From Propionibacteriaceae bacterium (GTDB lineage Bacteria > Actinomycetota > Actinomycetes > Propionibacteriales > Propionibacteriaceae): 62,831 nucleotides of DNA. The notes beneath the pieces were generated by a model. It was not told where the DNA came from. It searched no databases and was given only the letters and a program-made list of their open reading frames with translations. Location of the stretch: assembly GCA_031267645.1 (NCBI GenBank), contig JAIRYW010000072.1, positions 1 to 62,831 of the forward strand, read 5' to 3'. Below are positions 17,562 through 25,704 of the stretch, piece after piece. The stretch's first letter is position 1; each line of letters opens with the position of its first letter. A program made the translations under genes and the position numbers.

Positions 17562-18481
17562 TGCCGATCGCCGCCTCGCCCACCGTGGCCGATCTGTTGG
17601 CTCAGGCCGCCGGGCCGCTGTTCAGCTTCGAGTTCTTCCCTCCGGCCGACGACCAGGCGGCCGAGCGGCTGTGGCTCGCCCTCAAGCTGCTGCAACCGTT
17701 GGAGCCGGACTTCGTCTCCGTCACCTACGGGGCCAGCGGCTCGACTCGTCAACGTACCATTGACTTGACAGAGCGGTTGGCCCGCTCCACCAGCCTGCGC
17801 ACGATGGGCCATCTGACCTGCGCCAGCCAGCCGATCAGCGAGATCGAGTCCACCATCGAGCAGTACGCCGCCGCCGGGCTGAACCACATCCTGGCCGTCC
17901 GGGGCGACATGCCGGGCGGTCCGACGACGCCTTGGCGGCCCCACCCGCAGGGTTTGCCCAACGCCACCGAACTGGTCCGCTTGATCCGCCGACAGGGCGA
18001 CTTCTGCGTCGGCGTGGCGGCCTTCCCCGATCCCCACCCCAGCCGGCGGGACCCGGACTTGGACGCTCGCCTGCTGGTCGACAAGTGGCGGGCCGGGGCC
18101 AGTTTCGCCATCACCCAGCTGTTCTTCCAGGCCGAGTCCTACTTCGCCTTGGTCGAGCGGGTCCGACGGCTGGGCTGCGACATTCCGATCATCCCCGGCC
18201 TGATGCCGATCACCCAGATCAGCCAGATCACTCGCTTCGCGGAGCTGTCCGGCGCCCCCATCCCGGAGCGGGTGGCGCAGCCGTTGCGGGCGGTCCAAGA
18301 CGACCCGGCCAGCCTGCGCGAGGTCGGCGCCGAGATCGCCAGCCAATTGGCTCAGGACTTGCTCGACGGCGGCGCCCCCGGCTTGCACTTCTTCACTCAG
18401 AACCGCTCGGTGGCGACCCGCGCCATCTGGGCCGGGCTACGTCAAGGGCCGGCTTCGAGGCGGCCCGGCTCAAGTCGCTGA
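17561..18481 (+). CDS. metF: 5,10-methylenetetrahydrofolate reductase
   Basis: The 306-residue flavoprotein reduces methylenetetrahydrofolate to methyltetrahydrofolate for methionine synthesis. FSFEFFPPADD at the N-terminus includes the catalytic Glu; VSVTYGASGSTR, HLTC, ILAVRGDMPGG and ITQLFFQAE are conserved FAD and folate motifs. The length is typical. GGGAGG (17551-17556) precedes ATG 17561, which overlaps the previous stop by one base. The 3' end overlaps the convergent HelD-like gene by 12 bases, so the two transcripts must be antisense there. Confidence 0.94.
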   Translation: MPIAASPTVADLLAQAAGPLFSFEFFPPADDQAAERLWLALKLLQPLEPDFVSVTYGASGSTRQRTIDLTERLARSTSLRTMGHLTCASQPISEIESTIEQYAAAGLNHILAVRGDMPGGPTTPWRPHPQGLPNATELVRLIRRQGDFCVGVAAFPDPHPSRRDPDLDARLLVDKWRAGASFAITQLFFQAESYFALVERVRRLGCDIPIIPGLMPITQISQITRFAELSGAPIPERVAQPLRAVQDDPASLREVGAEIASQLAQDLLDGGAPGLHFFTQNRSVATRAIWAGLRQGPASRRPGSSR

Positions 18482-20644
18482 GAGGTCCGGATCGGCCGGC
18501 CGCCAGGCGCCGGGGCGATCCGGGTCGACCGTCACCAGGATGCGGGTGGGGCGGGTCAGACAGACGTAGAGGGTGCGCGGTCCGCCGGAGGACTCGGCCA
18601 CGATGGCGTCCGGGTCGACCACCACGACGGCGTCGTACTCCAGGCCTTTGACCAGGATGGGATCGGCCAGCGCCAGCCGCTGGGGGTCGCGCCGGCCGGC
18701 CGCCTGGGCCAAGGCGTCCCGCCACCGTTCGGGGGCGATCAGGCCGACCGTGCCGGCCACCTCCTCCAGCAGGGCGTCCACCGTGGCCAGGACCGACTCG
18801 ACCATGTCCGCGGTCTGAGCCACCAACAGGCGCGGTTCGATCCCGGTCCGGCGCACGGCCTGGGGCAGGTCGGCCTCGGGGTAAGCCAAGGTGATGACCT
18901 GGGCGGCCAGGTCGAAGACCTCGGCCGGGGAACGGTAATTGGTGGAGAGACGGAAGTGGCGCTGGGGGGCGGAGCCGGCCAGGTCGGCCAGGGTGCGGGC
19001 GGTCTCGGCCGGGTCGGGCCAGCTGGACTGGGCCGGATCGCCCACGATGGTCCAACTGGACTGGGGGCCGCGCCGGCGTAGCATGCGCCACTGCATCGGG
19101 GTGACGTCCTGGGCCTCGTCCACCAGGATGTGGGCGTAGGTCGAGTGGACCGAGCCGTCGTCCTCCAGCTCCCGGCTCGAGTCGAGCCGGTCGGCCGTGG
19201 TCACGACCTCGCCCAGGTCCGCCAGGCCGTCCAGGAAGAGGTCGGGCTCGGGCGCCTTGGGCGGCGCCCCGAGCAGGGCGGCCAGTTCGTCCAACAAGGC
19301 GATGTCGGCCACCGAGAAGTCGTCGTCGGCGTACGAGCCGGCCAAGACGGCGGCCTCCCGCTCGGTCAGCTGCCCCCGGCCGACCTGGTCCACCACCGCC
19401 CGGTCGCTCAGACGGCGCAGGGTCTCAGCCGGGGTCAGGGCCGGCCACCAGTCGTCCATCAGGTCGTCGAAGGCCGGCGTCCCTTGGACCAGATCGGCGA
19501 ATTGATCGGCGTCGGCCACGGCCAGGTCGGCCGGGCTGGAGCGCCACAGGTGGTCGATCAGCTGGCGCTCGACCACGGCCCGGGCCTGGTGGTAGGTCCG
19601 GCTGCCGAGGGCCTGACGGCGCAGGCCGGCCAGACGGTCGGGGTCGATGGACAGGATCTCGCCTTTGACGGTCAGCCGCAGACCGGTCGGAGCCAGCGGC
19701 CGGACCGGTGATTCGACCAGCCGCCGCAGCAGGCGCACCATCCGGGGCGAGCCCTTGAGCACGGCCGCCTCGGCCGAGTCCAAACGGCCGGCGGCGTAGC
19801 CCAGCACGTCGCTGGCGACTTGGCCGAGGGAACGCAGGGTGACGGAGTCCTCGCCCAGCGAGGGCAGGACGCGCTCGATGTAGGCCATGAAGACGCTGGA
19901 GGGGCCGACCACCAGGACGCCGCCGTTCTCGAAACGGCTGCGGTGGGAGTAGAGCAGGTAGGCGGCCCGGTGCAAGCCGACCACGGTCTTGCCGGTGCCG
20001 GGTCCGCCGGCGATGACGGTGAAGCCCTGCCAGGGGGCCCGGATGGCCTCGTCCTGTTCGGCCTGGATGGTGGTCACGATGTCGCGCATCTTGGGGCCGC
20101 GGGCCCGGCTGAGGGCGGCCATCAGGGCGCCCTCGCCCAGCACGGTCAGTTCGGGCCAAGCGGCGGCGGCGTCGATCAAGTCGTCCTCGATGCCGACCAC
20201 CAGGTCGTGGCGGCATTGCAGGACCCGGCGGCGTACCACCGACATGGGTTGGCTGGCGGTGGCGCGGTAGAAGGGCTCGGCCGCTCGGGCCCGCCAATCG
20301 ATCACCATGGGTTCGTAATCGTCGCTGCGCACCCCGATGCGCCCGACGTAGCGCGTCTCGTGGTCCTGGAAGTCGAGCCGGCCGAAGACCAGCCCCTCGT
20401 GTTCGGCGTCCAAGGTGGCCAGCCGACGGGCGGCTTGGAAGGCGAAGGCGTCGCGTTCGAACAGGGCCGTGCCGTGTTCCTCGCGCAGCCACGACTCCCG
20501 GTCGGAGGTGTAACGGGCGGCCGACTCGGCGGCGATCTCACGGGCGGCCGCGGCGGCGTGCTCGAGCTGGGCGTAGACAGCGTCGACGTTGGTCTGCTCG
20601 ATGGCGCGTTCGCGTTCGAAGGCGGACTCTGCTGGGTTGGGCAC
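18470..20644 (-). CDS. HelD-like UvrD/Rep-family helicase associated with RNA polymerase
   Basis: The 724-residue superfamily 1 ATPase has a Walker A motif in GGPGTGKTVVGLHRAAYLL, a Walker B in ILVDEAQDVTPMQW, STNYRSP, and VKGLEYDAVVVVD in the C-terminal RecA domain. A coiled-coil N-terminus (FERERAIEQTNVDAVYAQL) and the VMVIDWRARAAEPFYRA-like segment are typical of actinobacterial HelD rather than of repair helicases. HelD proteins remove stalled RNA polymerase from DNA, and some members confer rifampicin tolerance. Which subclass this belongs to cannot be settled here. The start is GTG 20644 with AGGA seven bases before it. Its end overlaps metF by 12 bases. Confidence 0.85.
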   Translation of the reverse strand: MPNPAESAFERERAIEQTNVDAVYAQLEHAAAAAREIAAESAARYTSDRESWLREEHGTALFERDAFAFQAARRLATLDAEHEGLVFGRLDFQDHETRYVGRIGVRSDDYEPMVIDWRARAAEPFYRATASQPMSVVRRRVLQCRHDLVVGIEDDLIDAAAAWPELTVLGEGALMAALSRARGPKMRDIVTTIQAEQDEAIRAPWQGFTVIAGGPGTGKTVVGLHRAAYLLYSHRSRFENGGVLVVGPSSVFMAYIERVLPSLGEDSVTLRSLGQVASDVLGYAAGRLDSAEAAVLKGSPRMVRLLRRLVESPVRPLAPTGLRLTVKGEILSIDPDRLAGLRRQALGSRTYHQARAVVERQLIDHLWRSSPADLAVADADQFADLVQGTPAFDDLMDDWWPALTPAETLRRLSDRAVVDQVGRGQLTEREAAVLAGSYADDDFSVADIALLDELAALLGAPPKAPEPDLFLDGLADLGEVVTTADRLDSSRELEDDGSVHSTYAHILVDEAQDVTPMQWRMLRRRGPQSSWTIVGDPAQSSWPDPAETARTLADLAGSAPQRHFRLSTNYRSPAEVFDLAAQVITLAYPEADLPQAVRRTGIEPRLLVAQTADMVESVLATVDALLEEVAGTVGLIAPERWRDALAQAAGRRDPQRLALADPILVKGLEYDAVVVVDPDAIVAESSGGPRTLYVCLTRPTRILVTVDPDRPGAWRPADPDLSAT

Positions 20645-20752
20645 GGGACAATCCTGCTCGTCAAAAGGACCGAGGATGAAGTCTACGCCGTCCGCCTCGG
20701 ACGGGCCAGACGAGCCGGCTTCGACCGGCTCGGCGGCGGTCGGCGCGGTCGT

Positions 20753-21130
20753 TCAGAAGCGCTGTTGACGGTCACGCCAACGCTGCTCCAAGCGGGCCAT
20801 GAGGTCGTTGGGGCCGGCCCCGGAGGGGCGGGCCGGATTGGTCGAAGCTCCGGCGGCCGGTTTGGCGGGCGCGCTCCAAGCGGTCATGAAGTAGATCGTG
20901 GCGGCCAGCATGGTGACGAAGCCCAGCACCGAGACGGCCCAGTGCGACGACATGCCGACCAACAGCAGGACGACGCCGAGCAGCAGCCCGACCACGCCGA
21001 TGGTGGCCCGTCGCGGATGCAGACGACGGCCTGGCGCTTTGGCCAGACGCTGGGCCAACTGGGGGTCGTCGGCCATCAGGGTGGACTCTAGTTGAGCCAA
21101 GAGCTTTTGCTCCGCCTCAGATAAAGCCAT
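20753..21130 (-). CDS. DUF3040 membrane protein
   Basis: The 125-residue protein has the DUF3040 start MALSEAEQKLLAQLESTLMADDP, a basic segment, two transmembrane helices (about 44-60 and 65-83) and a soluble C-terminus. It corresponds to the DUF3040 gene found immediately before mraZ in mycobacteria and other actinobacteria. Function is unknown; the conserved position suggests a link with cell-wall or division genes. A strong AAGGAGGGG ribosome binding site precedes ATG 21130. It is transcribed away from mraZ. Confidence 0.88.
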   Translation of the reverse strand: MALSEAEQKLLAQLESTLMADDPQLAQRLAKAPGRRLHPRRATIGVVGLLLGVVLLLVGMSSHWAVSVLGFVTMLAATIYFMTAWSAPAKPAAGASTNPARPSGAGPNDLMARLEQRWRDRQQRF

Positions 21131-21550
21131 TTTGCCCCTCCTTCCCGGCTAGGCCTAGTGCGGCCCATTGTACTGCTACGCGCCAGAAGTCCATTCACCG
21201 GTCGGCTCGGGGCCGGCCCGGCGGCCGCTGGGCGGTGTCGCGACTTGGCAGGTCGCGCTGTCTTCGGTCAGCCGTCGTCTTGTCCCTCGAAAGGCCGTTG
21301 CCAGCCCTGGTCCGACCGGGGGAGAGGGCTGGCGGGGTCCGGGGCGGCCGGCCAGCCGGGCGGACCGCGGTCGGACGACTCGACCGGCCGGGCCGGGGGA
21401 GGGCGGACGGTGGCCGTTAGGTGGGGCGAGCACATGAAAAAACCGATAAAATCAGGCAAAAGTGGGGCCAGGTAGGAGCTGGTGGGGTATGCTCCTAAAA
21501 AATGCGAGCGGATCGGCGTCGCTGGTTCTCGAAGGGGGTGAGGTCCCGTG
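21131..21550. other. Intergenic region upstream of the dcw cluster
   Basis: The 420-base gap is divergent between the DUF3040 gene and mraZ. Most of it (21180-21430) is GC-rich without recognisable signals. Its right end has an unusual A-rich stretch (about 21434-21462, ATGAAAAAACC and ATAAAATCAGG), then three TGGGG-like boxes, a TATGCT at 21488-21493 and CTAAAAAATG. I take 21430-21500 to be the dcw promoter and operator. No small gene is convincing in the remainder. Confidence 0.5.
21462..21490 (+). promoter_or_regulatory. Probable MraZ operator: three direct repeats with 10-base period
   Basis: GTGGGG at 21462-21467, GTAGGA at 21472-21477 and GTGGGG at 21482-21487 repeat every 10 bases, so they face the same side of the helix. 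MraZ is known to bind TGGGN-type repeats spaced this way upstream of its own gene. The last box abuts TATGCT (21488), a candidate -10, so binding would block transcription of the cluster. Confidence 0.65.
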
Positions 21551-21976
21551 ATGCGGGGCACTTTCACGCCCAGGCTGGACGAGAAGCATCGGCTCACTCT
21601 GCCCGCCAAGTACCGAGACGAGCTGACGGCGGAGGTGAGCGTGGTGTGTGCCCAGGAGCGTTGTCTGGCGATCTACGCCAAACCGGTCTTGGACGCCATC
21701 ATGGAGCCCTACAACGGGGCTCCCCAGACCCGCCGCGAAGTGCGGGAGTACCAGCGCTGGATGTTGGCCCGGGCCGAGGACGCCGTGCCCGACCGGCAAG
21801 GACGTGTCACCCTCAACGGCTCGCAGCTCCACTGGGCCGGTTTGGAGAAAGAGGTCGTCGTCATCGGCGCCGGCAACCGATTGGAGGTGTGGGACCCAGA
21901 GCGTTGGAACGAGTACGCCGCCCGTCTGGACGATCAGTTCGAAGACTTCGACGGCGACATTTTGACCCGCCCCTGA
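21551..21976 (+). CDS. mraZ: Transcriptional regulator MraZ
   Basis: The 141-residue protein is built of two SpoVT/AbrB-type halves: FTPRLDEKHRLTLPAKYR near the start and ARAEDAVPDRQGRVTLNGSQLHWAGL in the second half. MraZ forms ring oligomers and represses the division/cell-wall cluster from repeats in its own promoter, which are visible at 21462-21490. The preceding GGGGGTGAGG is the ribosome binding site; ATG 21551 follows a GTG at 21548 that could also initiate. The length is normal. It is the first gene of the dcw cluster, followed by rsmH after 144 bases. Confidence 0.95.
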   Translation: MRGTFTPRLDEKHRLTLPAKYRDELTAEVSVVCAQERCLAIYAKPVLDAIMEPYNGAPQTRREVREYQRWMLARAEDAVPDRQGRVTLNGSQLHWAGLEKEVVVIGAGNRLEVWDPERWNEYAARLDDQFEDFDGDILTRP

Positions 21977-22120
21977 TCGGCCCGCCGATCTCACCGTCCG
22001 TGCGGTCAGGCTTCGGCCTGTCGGACCCCTCCCTGAGGCTCTTCCCCTGCAGCAGGTAGGACTGACAGACCGAAACCTGACGGCGCTGGCGCCGTAAAAC
22101 TATCGACGACTGAGGCCGAC

Positions 22121-23089
22121 ATGACGCAGAGCGCAGATCGAGGACACATTCCGGTCATGGCCGAGCGCGTGGTCGAACTGCTCGGCCCGGCTCTGAGCCG
22201 GGACCAGGCCGTCTATCTGGACGCCACCTTGGGGCTGGGCGGACACGCCGCCCGGGTCCTGGAGCGCCATCCCCGGGCCCGGCTGATCGGCCTCGACCGC
22301 GACCCGGCCGCCCTGGCCCGGGCCCGCCGGCGGCTGGCCCCCTTCGCCGACCGGATCGCCCTGGTCGAGGCCGTCTACGACGAGTTGCCCCAGGTGCTGG
22401 CCGATTTGGACGTGCCGACGGTCGACGCCGTCTTATTCGACCTCGGCCTGTCCTCGTTACAGATCGACGACTTGGAGCGCGGCTTCGCCTACGCCACCGA
22501 CGCTCCCTTGGACATGCGCATGAGCGGCCCGGGGGCCGGAGCGACGGCGGCCGACCTGGTCAACCAGGCCAGTCCGGTCGAGTTGGCCCGGATCATCCGC
22601 CGGCACGGCCAGGAGCGCTTCGCCGACCGGATCGCCGCCGCCATCGTCAAAGCCCGGGCCCAGGCCCCCTTCGAGCGTTCGGCCGCCCTGGTCGAGGTCA
22701 TCGCCGCCGCCATTCCGGCCGCCGCCCGTCACTCGGGCGGGCACCCGGCCAAACGTACCTTCCAAGCTTTGCGGATCGCGGTCAACCAGGAGGACGAGTC
22801 CTTGGCGGCCGCCCTGCCGGCCGGCCTGGCCGCCCTCGGCTTAGGCGGTCGGATCGTCGTCTTGAGCTACCACTCGGGGGAGGACCGGTTGGTCAAGCGG
22901 ACCCTGGCCGCCGCCAGTCGGGACCAGGTCCCCCCCGGCCTGGTCGAGGTGCCGGAGGCCCATCGAGCTCGTTTCCAATTGTTGACCAGCCGGGCCGAGC
23001 GGCCGACGGCGGCCGAGTTGGCGGACAATCCGCGCTCGGCCTCCGCCCGTTTGCGCGCGGCCACCCGGATCAAGGAGGTGGCCCCATGA
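22121..23089 (+). CDS. rsmH: 16S rRNA (cytosine(1402)-N(4))-methyltransferase
   Basis: The 322-residue S-adenosylmethionine-dependent methyltransferase modifies C1402 of 16S rRNA. GHIPVMAERVVELL at the start, LDATLGLGGHAARVLERHP for cofactor binding, LFDLGLSSLQIDDLERGFAY, LDMRM, and AVNQEDESL and VLSYHSGEDRLVK near the end are all family hallmarks. The length is normal. Its last four bases (ATGA) contain the start of the next gene, so translation of the two is probably coupled. The gene was formerly called mraW. Confidence 0.96.
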   Translation: MTQSADRGHIPVMAERVVELLGPALSRDQAVYLDATLGLGGHAARVLERHPRARLIGLDRDPAALARARRRLAPFADRIALVEAVYDELPQVLADLDVPTVDAVLFDLGLSSLQIDDLERGFAYATDAPLDMRMSGPGAGATAADLVNQASPVELARIIRRHGQERFADRIAAAIVKARAQAPFERSAALVEVIAAAIPAAARHSGGHPAKRTFQALRIAVNQEDESLAAALPAGLAALGLGGRIVVLSYHSGEDRLVKRTLAAASRDQVPPGLVEVPEAHRARFQLLTSRAERPTAAELADNPRSASARLRAATRIKEVAP

Positions 23090-23715
23090 GCGCCCTGACA
23101 GACGGTCCTGCGAGTCGGTCGGAGCCGGTCGGCCGGCCCCGGCTGGAGGCGCGTCCGGGCCTGGCCGGCGGCCGGCGGCTGTCCGGCCTGCCGTTCACCG
23201 TCTTGGTCGTCGGCCTGCTGGCCGTCGGCTTGGGCGGCTGCCTGTGGCTCAAGACGACCTTGCAGGAGCAGGCCTTCGAGTTGTCCGGGCTGCGCGCCGA
23301 GGCCGAGCGCCTGGGCAATCACGCCGCCTTCCTCCAGGCCGGTCTGGCCATCCGCACGACTCCGGCCGAGCTGGCCCGGTCGGCCGCCGACCTGGGCATG
23401 GCGCCGAATCCCTACGGCGTCTTCCTGATCCTGCCCACCGGCCAGGTCCAAGGCGTCCCCCATCCGGTCAGCGGAACCGAACTGCCCAGCATGGCCCCGC
23501 CGACGCCGGTCGAGCCGACGACCGATCCCGCCGTCAACGGCGACCCCAGCGACCCGGCTGGGGCCGGCGGCCAGAGCGATCCGGTCGATCCGGCCGCCGT
23601 CGGCGACCCGGCTTCGACCACGGTGGAACAGTCGGAGCCACCGCCCGACCCGGACCAACCGGTCGACCAGTCCGCCGCCGGGGCCGGCCAGATCGAAGCG
23701 GGGGCCGAAGGATGA
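23086..23715 (+). CDS. ftsL: FtsL-like divisome protein
   Basis: The 209-residue bitopic protein has a cytoplasmic N-terminus (about 1-40), one transmembrane helix (about 41-62, FTVLVVGLLAVGLGGCLWL), and a short coiled coil (LQEQAFELSGLRAEAERLGNHAAFL). A long Pro/Asp-rich acidic tail (about 130-209) follows. Size, topology and position between rsmH and ftsI identify the FtsL slot; sequence identity in this family is always weak. FtsL works with FtsB and FtsQ to activate FtsWI. The acidic low-complexity tail is longer than in most FtsL proteins. It overlaps both neighbours by four bases. Confidence 0.8.
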   Translation: MSALTDGPASRSEPVGRPRLEARPGLAGGRRLSGLPFTVLVVGLLAVGLGGCLWLKTTLQEQAFELSGLRAEAERLGNHAAFLQAGLAIRTTPAELARSAADLGMAPNPYGVFLILPTGQVQGVPHPVSGTELPSMAPPTPVEPTTDPAVNGDPSDPAGAGGQSDPVDPAAVGDPASTTVEQSEPPPDPDQPVDQSAAGAGQIEAGAEG

Positions 23716-25700
23716 GGCGCCCGTCCGGACCGACCGGTCGGGCGGCCCCGGCCGGCCAGCCGCCGCGGGCCGCGGCCGGGCGGAGCCGGTCCCGGCCCAG
23801 CGCCCGGCGTCGTCCGACGCTGACCGCTCAAGAGCGACGTCGGCGGGCTGAAGTCTGGAACCGGCGCTGGCGGGCTCCGATGGGACAGCTGGGCCGGCGG
23901 GTCACGATCAGCTTGATCGGTCTGGCCTTGGTCTCCGCCCTGCTGGGAGCCAGGGCCATCCAAGTCCAAGGCATCGATTCCCAGTCCAACGCCTTGGCCG
24001 CCTCGGTGGAGATGGTGCGGCGGCCCCTGCTGCCGGCCACCCGGGGCTCCTTGACCGACCGCAACGGCGAGATCCTGGCCGTCAGTGAACCGGCCATCAC
24101 TTTGACGGCCGATCCCAGCATCGTCGCCACCAACGGCAACGAGGTCTCCAGCATGGGTCTGGGCGACCGGCTCAAAGCCGGCGCCGGACCGGGCGTCATC
24201 GCCGGATTGCTGGTGGCCTACCTGGGGGGCGACTTCGAGGACTACTACGACAGCCTGACCCGCACCCGGACCTCCGAAGGGGTCGAGATCCGCTACGTCG
24301 TGTTGGCTCGCAACGTGCGCAGTTTCATCTACGGCCGGCTGTCCGAGCACCTGTCCGCCTTGGGCTACCGGGGCCTGTTCCCGGAGCGGTCGCCAGTTCG
24401 GTCCTATCCCAACGGCAGTCTGGCCGCCAACGTCTTGGGCTACATGATCCACGACGACGACCTCGAGGCCGAGGGCAAATTCCCTTGGACCGGCGGCGGC
24501 GGGCTGGAGTACGCCTTGGACGCCAACCTGTCCGGGGTGGACGGCCGTGAGGTCTACGAGACCAGTCCGCACGGGCGCATCCCGACCGGTTCGACGGTGT
24601 TGGAGCCGCCCCAGGACGGCATCTCGTACCAACTGACCCTGGACGCCGGCCTGCAGTACATGGCCGAACGGCGCTTGGAGACCGCCTTGGCCGAGACCGG
24701 CTCCCGCTGGGGCACCGTCATCGTGCTGTCGATCAAGTCCGGCGAGGTCTTGGCCATGGCCGCCGGTCCGACCTTCGACCCCAATCTGCCGAGCCAGGCC
24801 GACCCGGCCAACCTGGGCAATCGGGCCGTCTCGGCCACCTACGAGCCCGGCTCGGTGCAGAAGGTCCTGACCATGGCGGCGCTGGCCGACGCCGGGCTGG
24901 TGACACCCGAGACCCGGGTCGAGGTGCCGCCTGAGATCATCTCCGGCGGCAAGCCGATCCATGACTCCTTCAGCCACGGCACGGTGCGCTGGACCGCCGC
25001 CGGGGTGGTGGCCAACTCGTCCAATATCGGCACCGTCTTGTTGACCCAGCAGTTGGACAAGGCCAGTCTGATCGATTACCTGTCCAGCTTCGGGCTGGGG
25101 CAGCGCACTGGAGTGGGCCTGCCCGGCGAGGCCAGCGGATCGCTGCCCGACGCCGACATGGGCTCGCAGACCCGCGACCAGATCTCCTTCGGCCAAGGCC
25201 TGTCCGTCACCGCCATCCAAGAGGCGGCGGCGGTGGCGGCGGTGGTCAACGGCGGCCTCTACATCTCACCCACCATCGTCCGCTCGGCGGTCGACTCGGC
25301 CGGGCGGGCGGTCGAGGTCCAGGCCCAGACCACCCGTCAGGTCATCTCGCCTCAGGCCTCCGACATCGTGTTGTCCTTGATGGAGTCGGTGGTGGCCTCT
25401 TCGGTCGGCCGCAGCCGGTTCCCGATCGAGGGCTACCGCACGGCCGCCAAATCGGGCACGGCCGAGCGCTACGACGAGGACTGCGCCTGTTACCGGGGCT
25501 ACGTCGCCTCCTTCGTCGGGGTCGCCCCGGCCGAGGACCCGGAGATCCTGACCTACGTCGTGCTGGACGATCCCCAGGGCGCCATCCAAGGCTCCCAAGT
25601 GGCCTACCCGGTCTACCGCGACGTCATGCGGGTGGCCTTGCCCCGCTTCGGGGCGCCGGTCTCGACCACCGCGCCACCCGACTTCGAGATCAACTGGTGA
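23712..25700 (+). CDS. ftsI: Division-specific penicillin-binding protein 3 (FtsI)
   Basis: The 662-residue class B transpeptidase cross-links septal peptidoglycan. It has a basic, disordered cytoplasmic start, one transmembrane helix (about 60-80), a dimerisation/pedestal domain beginning at ATRGSLTDRNGEILA, and a transpeptidase domain (about 310-650). The active-site serine is in PGSVQKVL (SxxK, near residue 380), the SxN motif in ANSSNIGT (near 436), and the KTG-type motif in AAKSGTAERY (KSG, near 579). The start ATG 23712 overlaps the ftsL stop by four bases. A pair of cysteines in DEDCACYRG near the KSG motif is slightly unusual. Confidence 0.95.
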   Translation: MRRPSGPTGRAAPAGQPPRAAAGRSRSRPSARRRPTLTAQERRRRAEVWNRRWRAPMGQLGRRVTISLIGLALVSALLGARAIQVQGIDSQSNALAASVEMVRRPLLPATRGSLTDRNGEILAVSEPAITLTADPSIVATNGNEVSSMGLGDRLKAGAGPGVIAGLLVAYLGGDFEDYYDSLTRTRTSEGVEIRYVVLARNVRSFIYGRLSEHLSALGYRGLFPERSPVRSYPNGSLAANVLGYMIHDDDLEAEGKFPWTGGGGLEYALDANLSGVDGREVYETSPHGRIPTGSTVLEPPQDGISYQLTLDAGLQYMAERRLETALAETGSRWGTVIVLSIKSGEVLAMAAGPTFDPNLPSQADPANLGNRAVSATYEPGSVQKVLTMAALADAGLVTPETRVEVPPEIISGGKPIHDSFSHGTVRWTAAGVVANSSNIGTVLLTQQLDKASLIDYLSSFGLGQRTGVGLPGEASGSLPDADMGSQTRDQISFGQGLSVTAIQEAAAVAAVVNGGLYISPTIVRSAVDSAGRAVEVQAQTTRQVISPQASDIVLSLMESVVASSVGRSRFPIEGYRTAAKSGTAERYDEDCACYRGYVASFVGVAPAEDPEILTYVVLDDPQGAIQGSQVAYPVYRDVMRVALPRFGAPVSTTAPPDFEINW

Positions 25701-25704
25701 CGGC

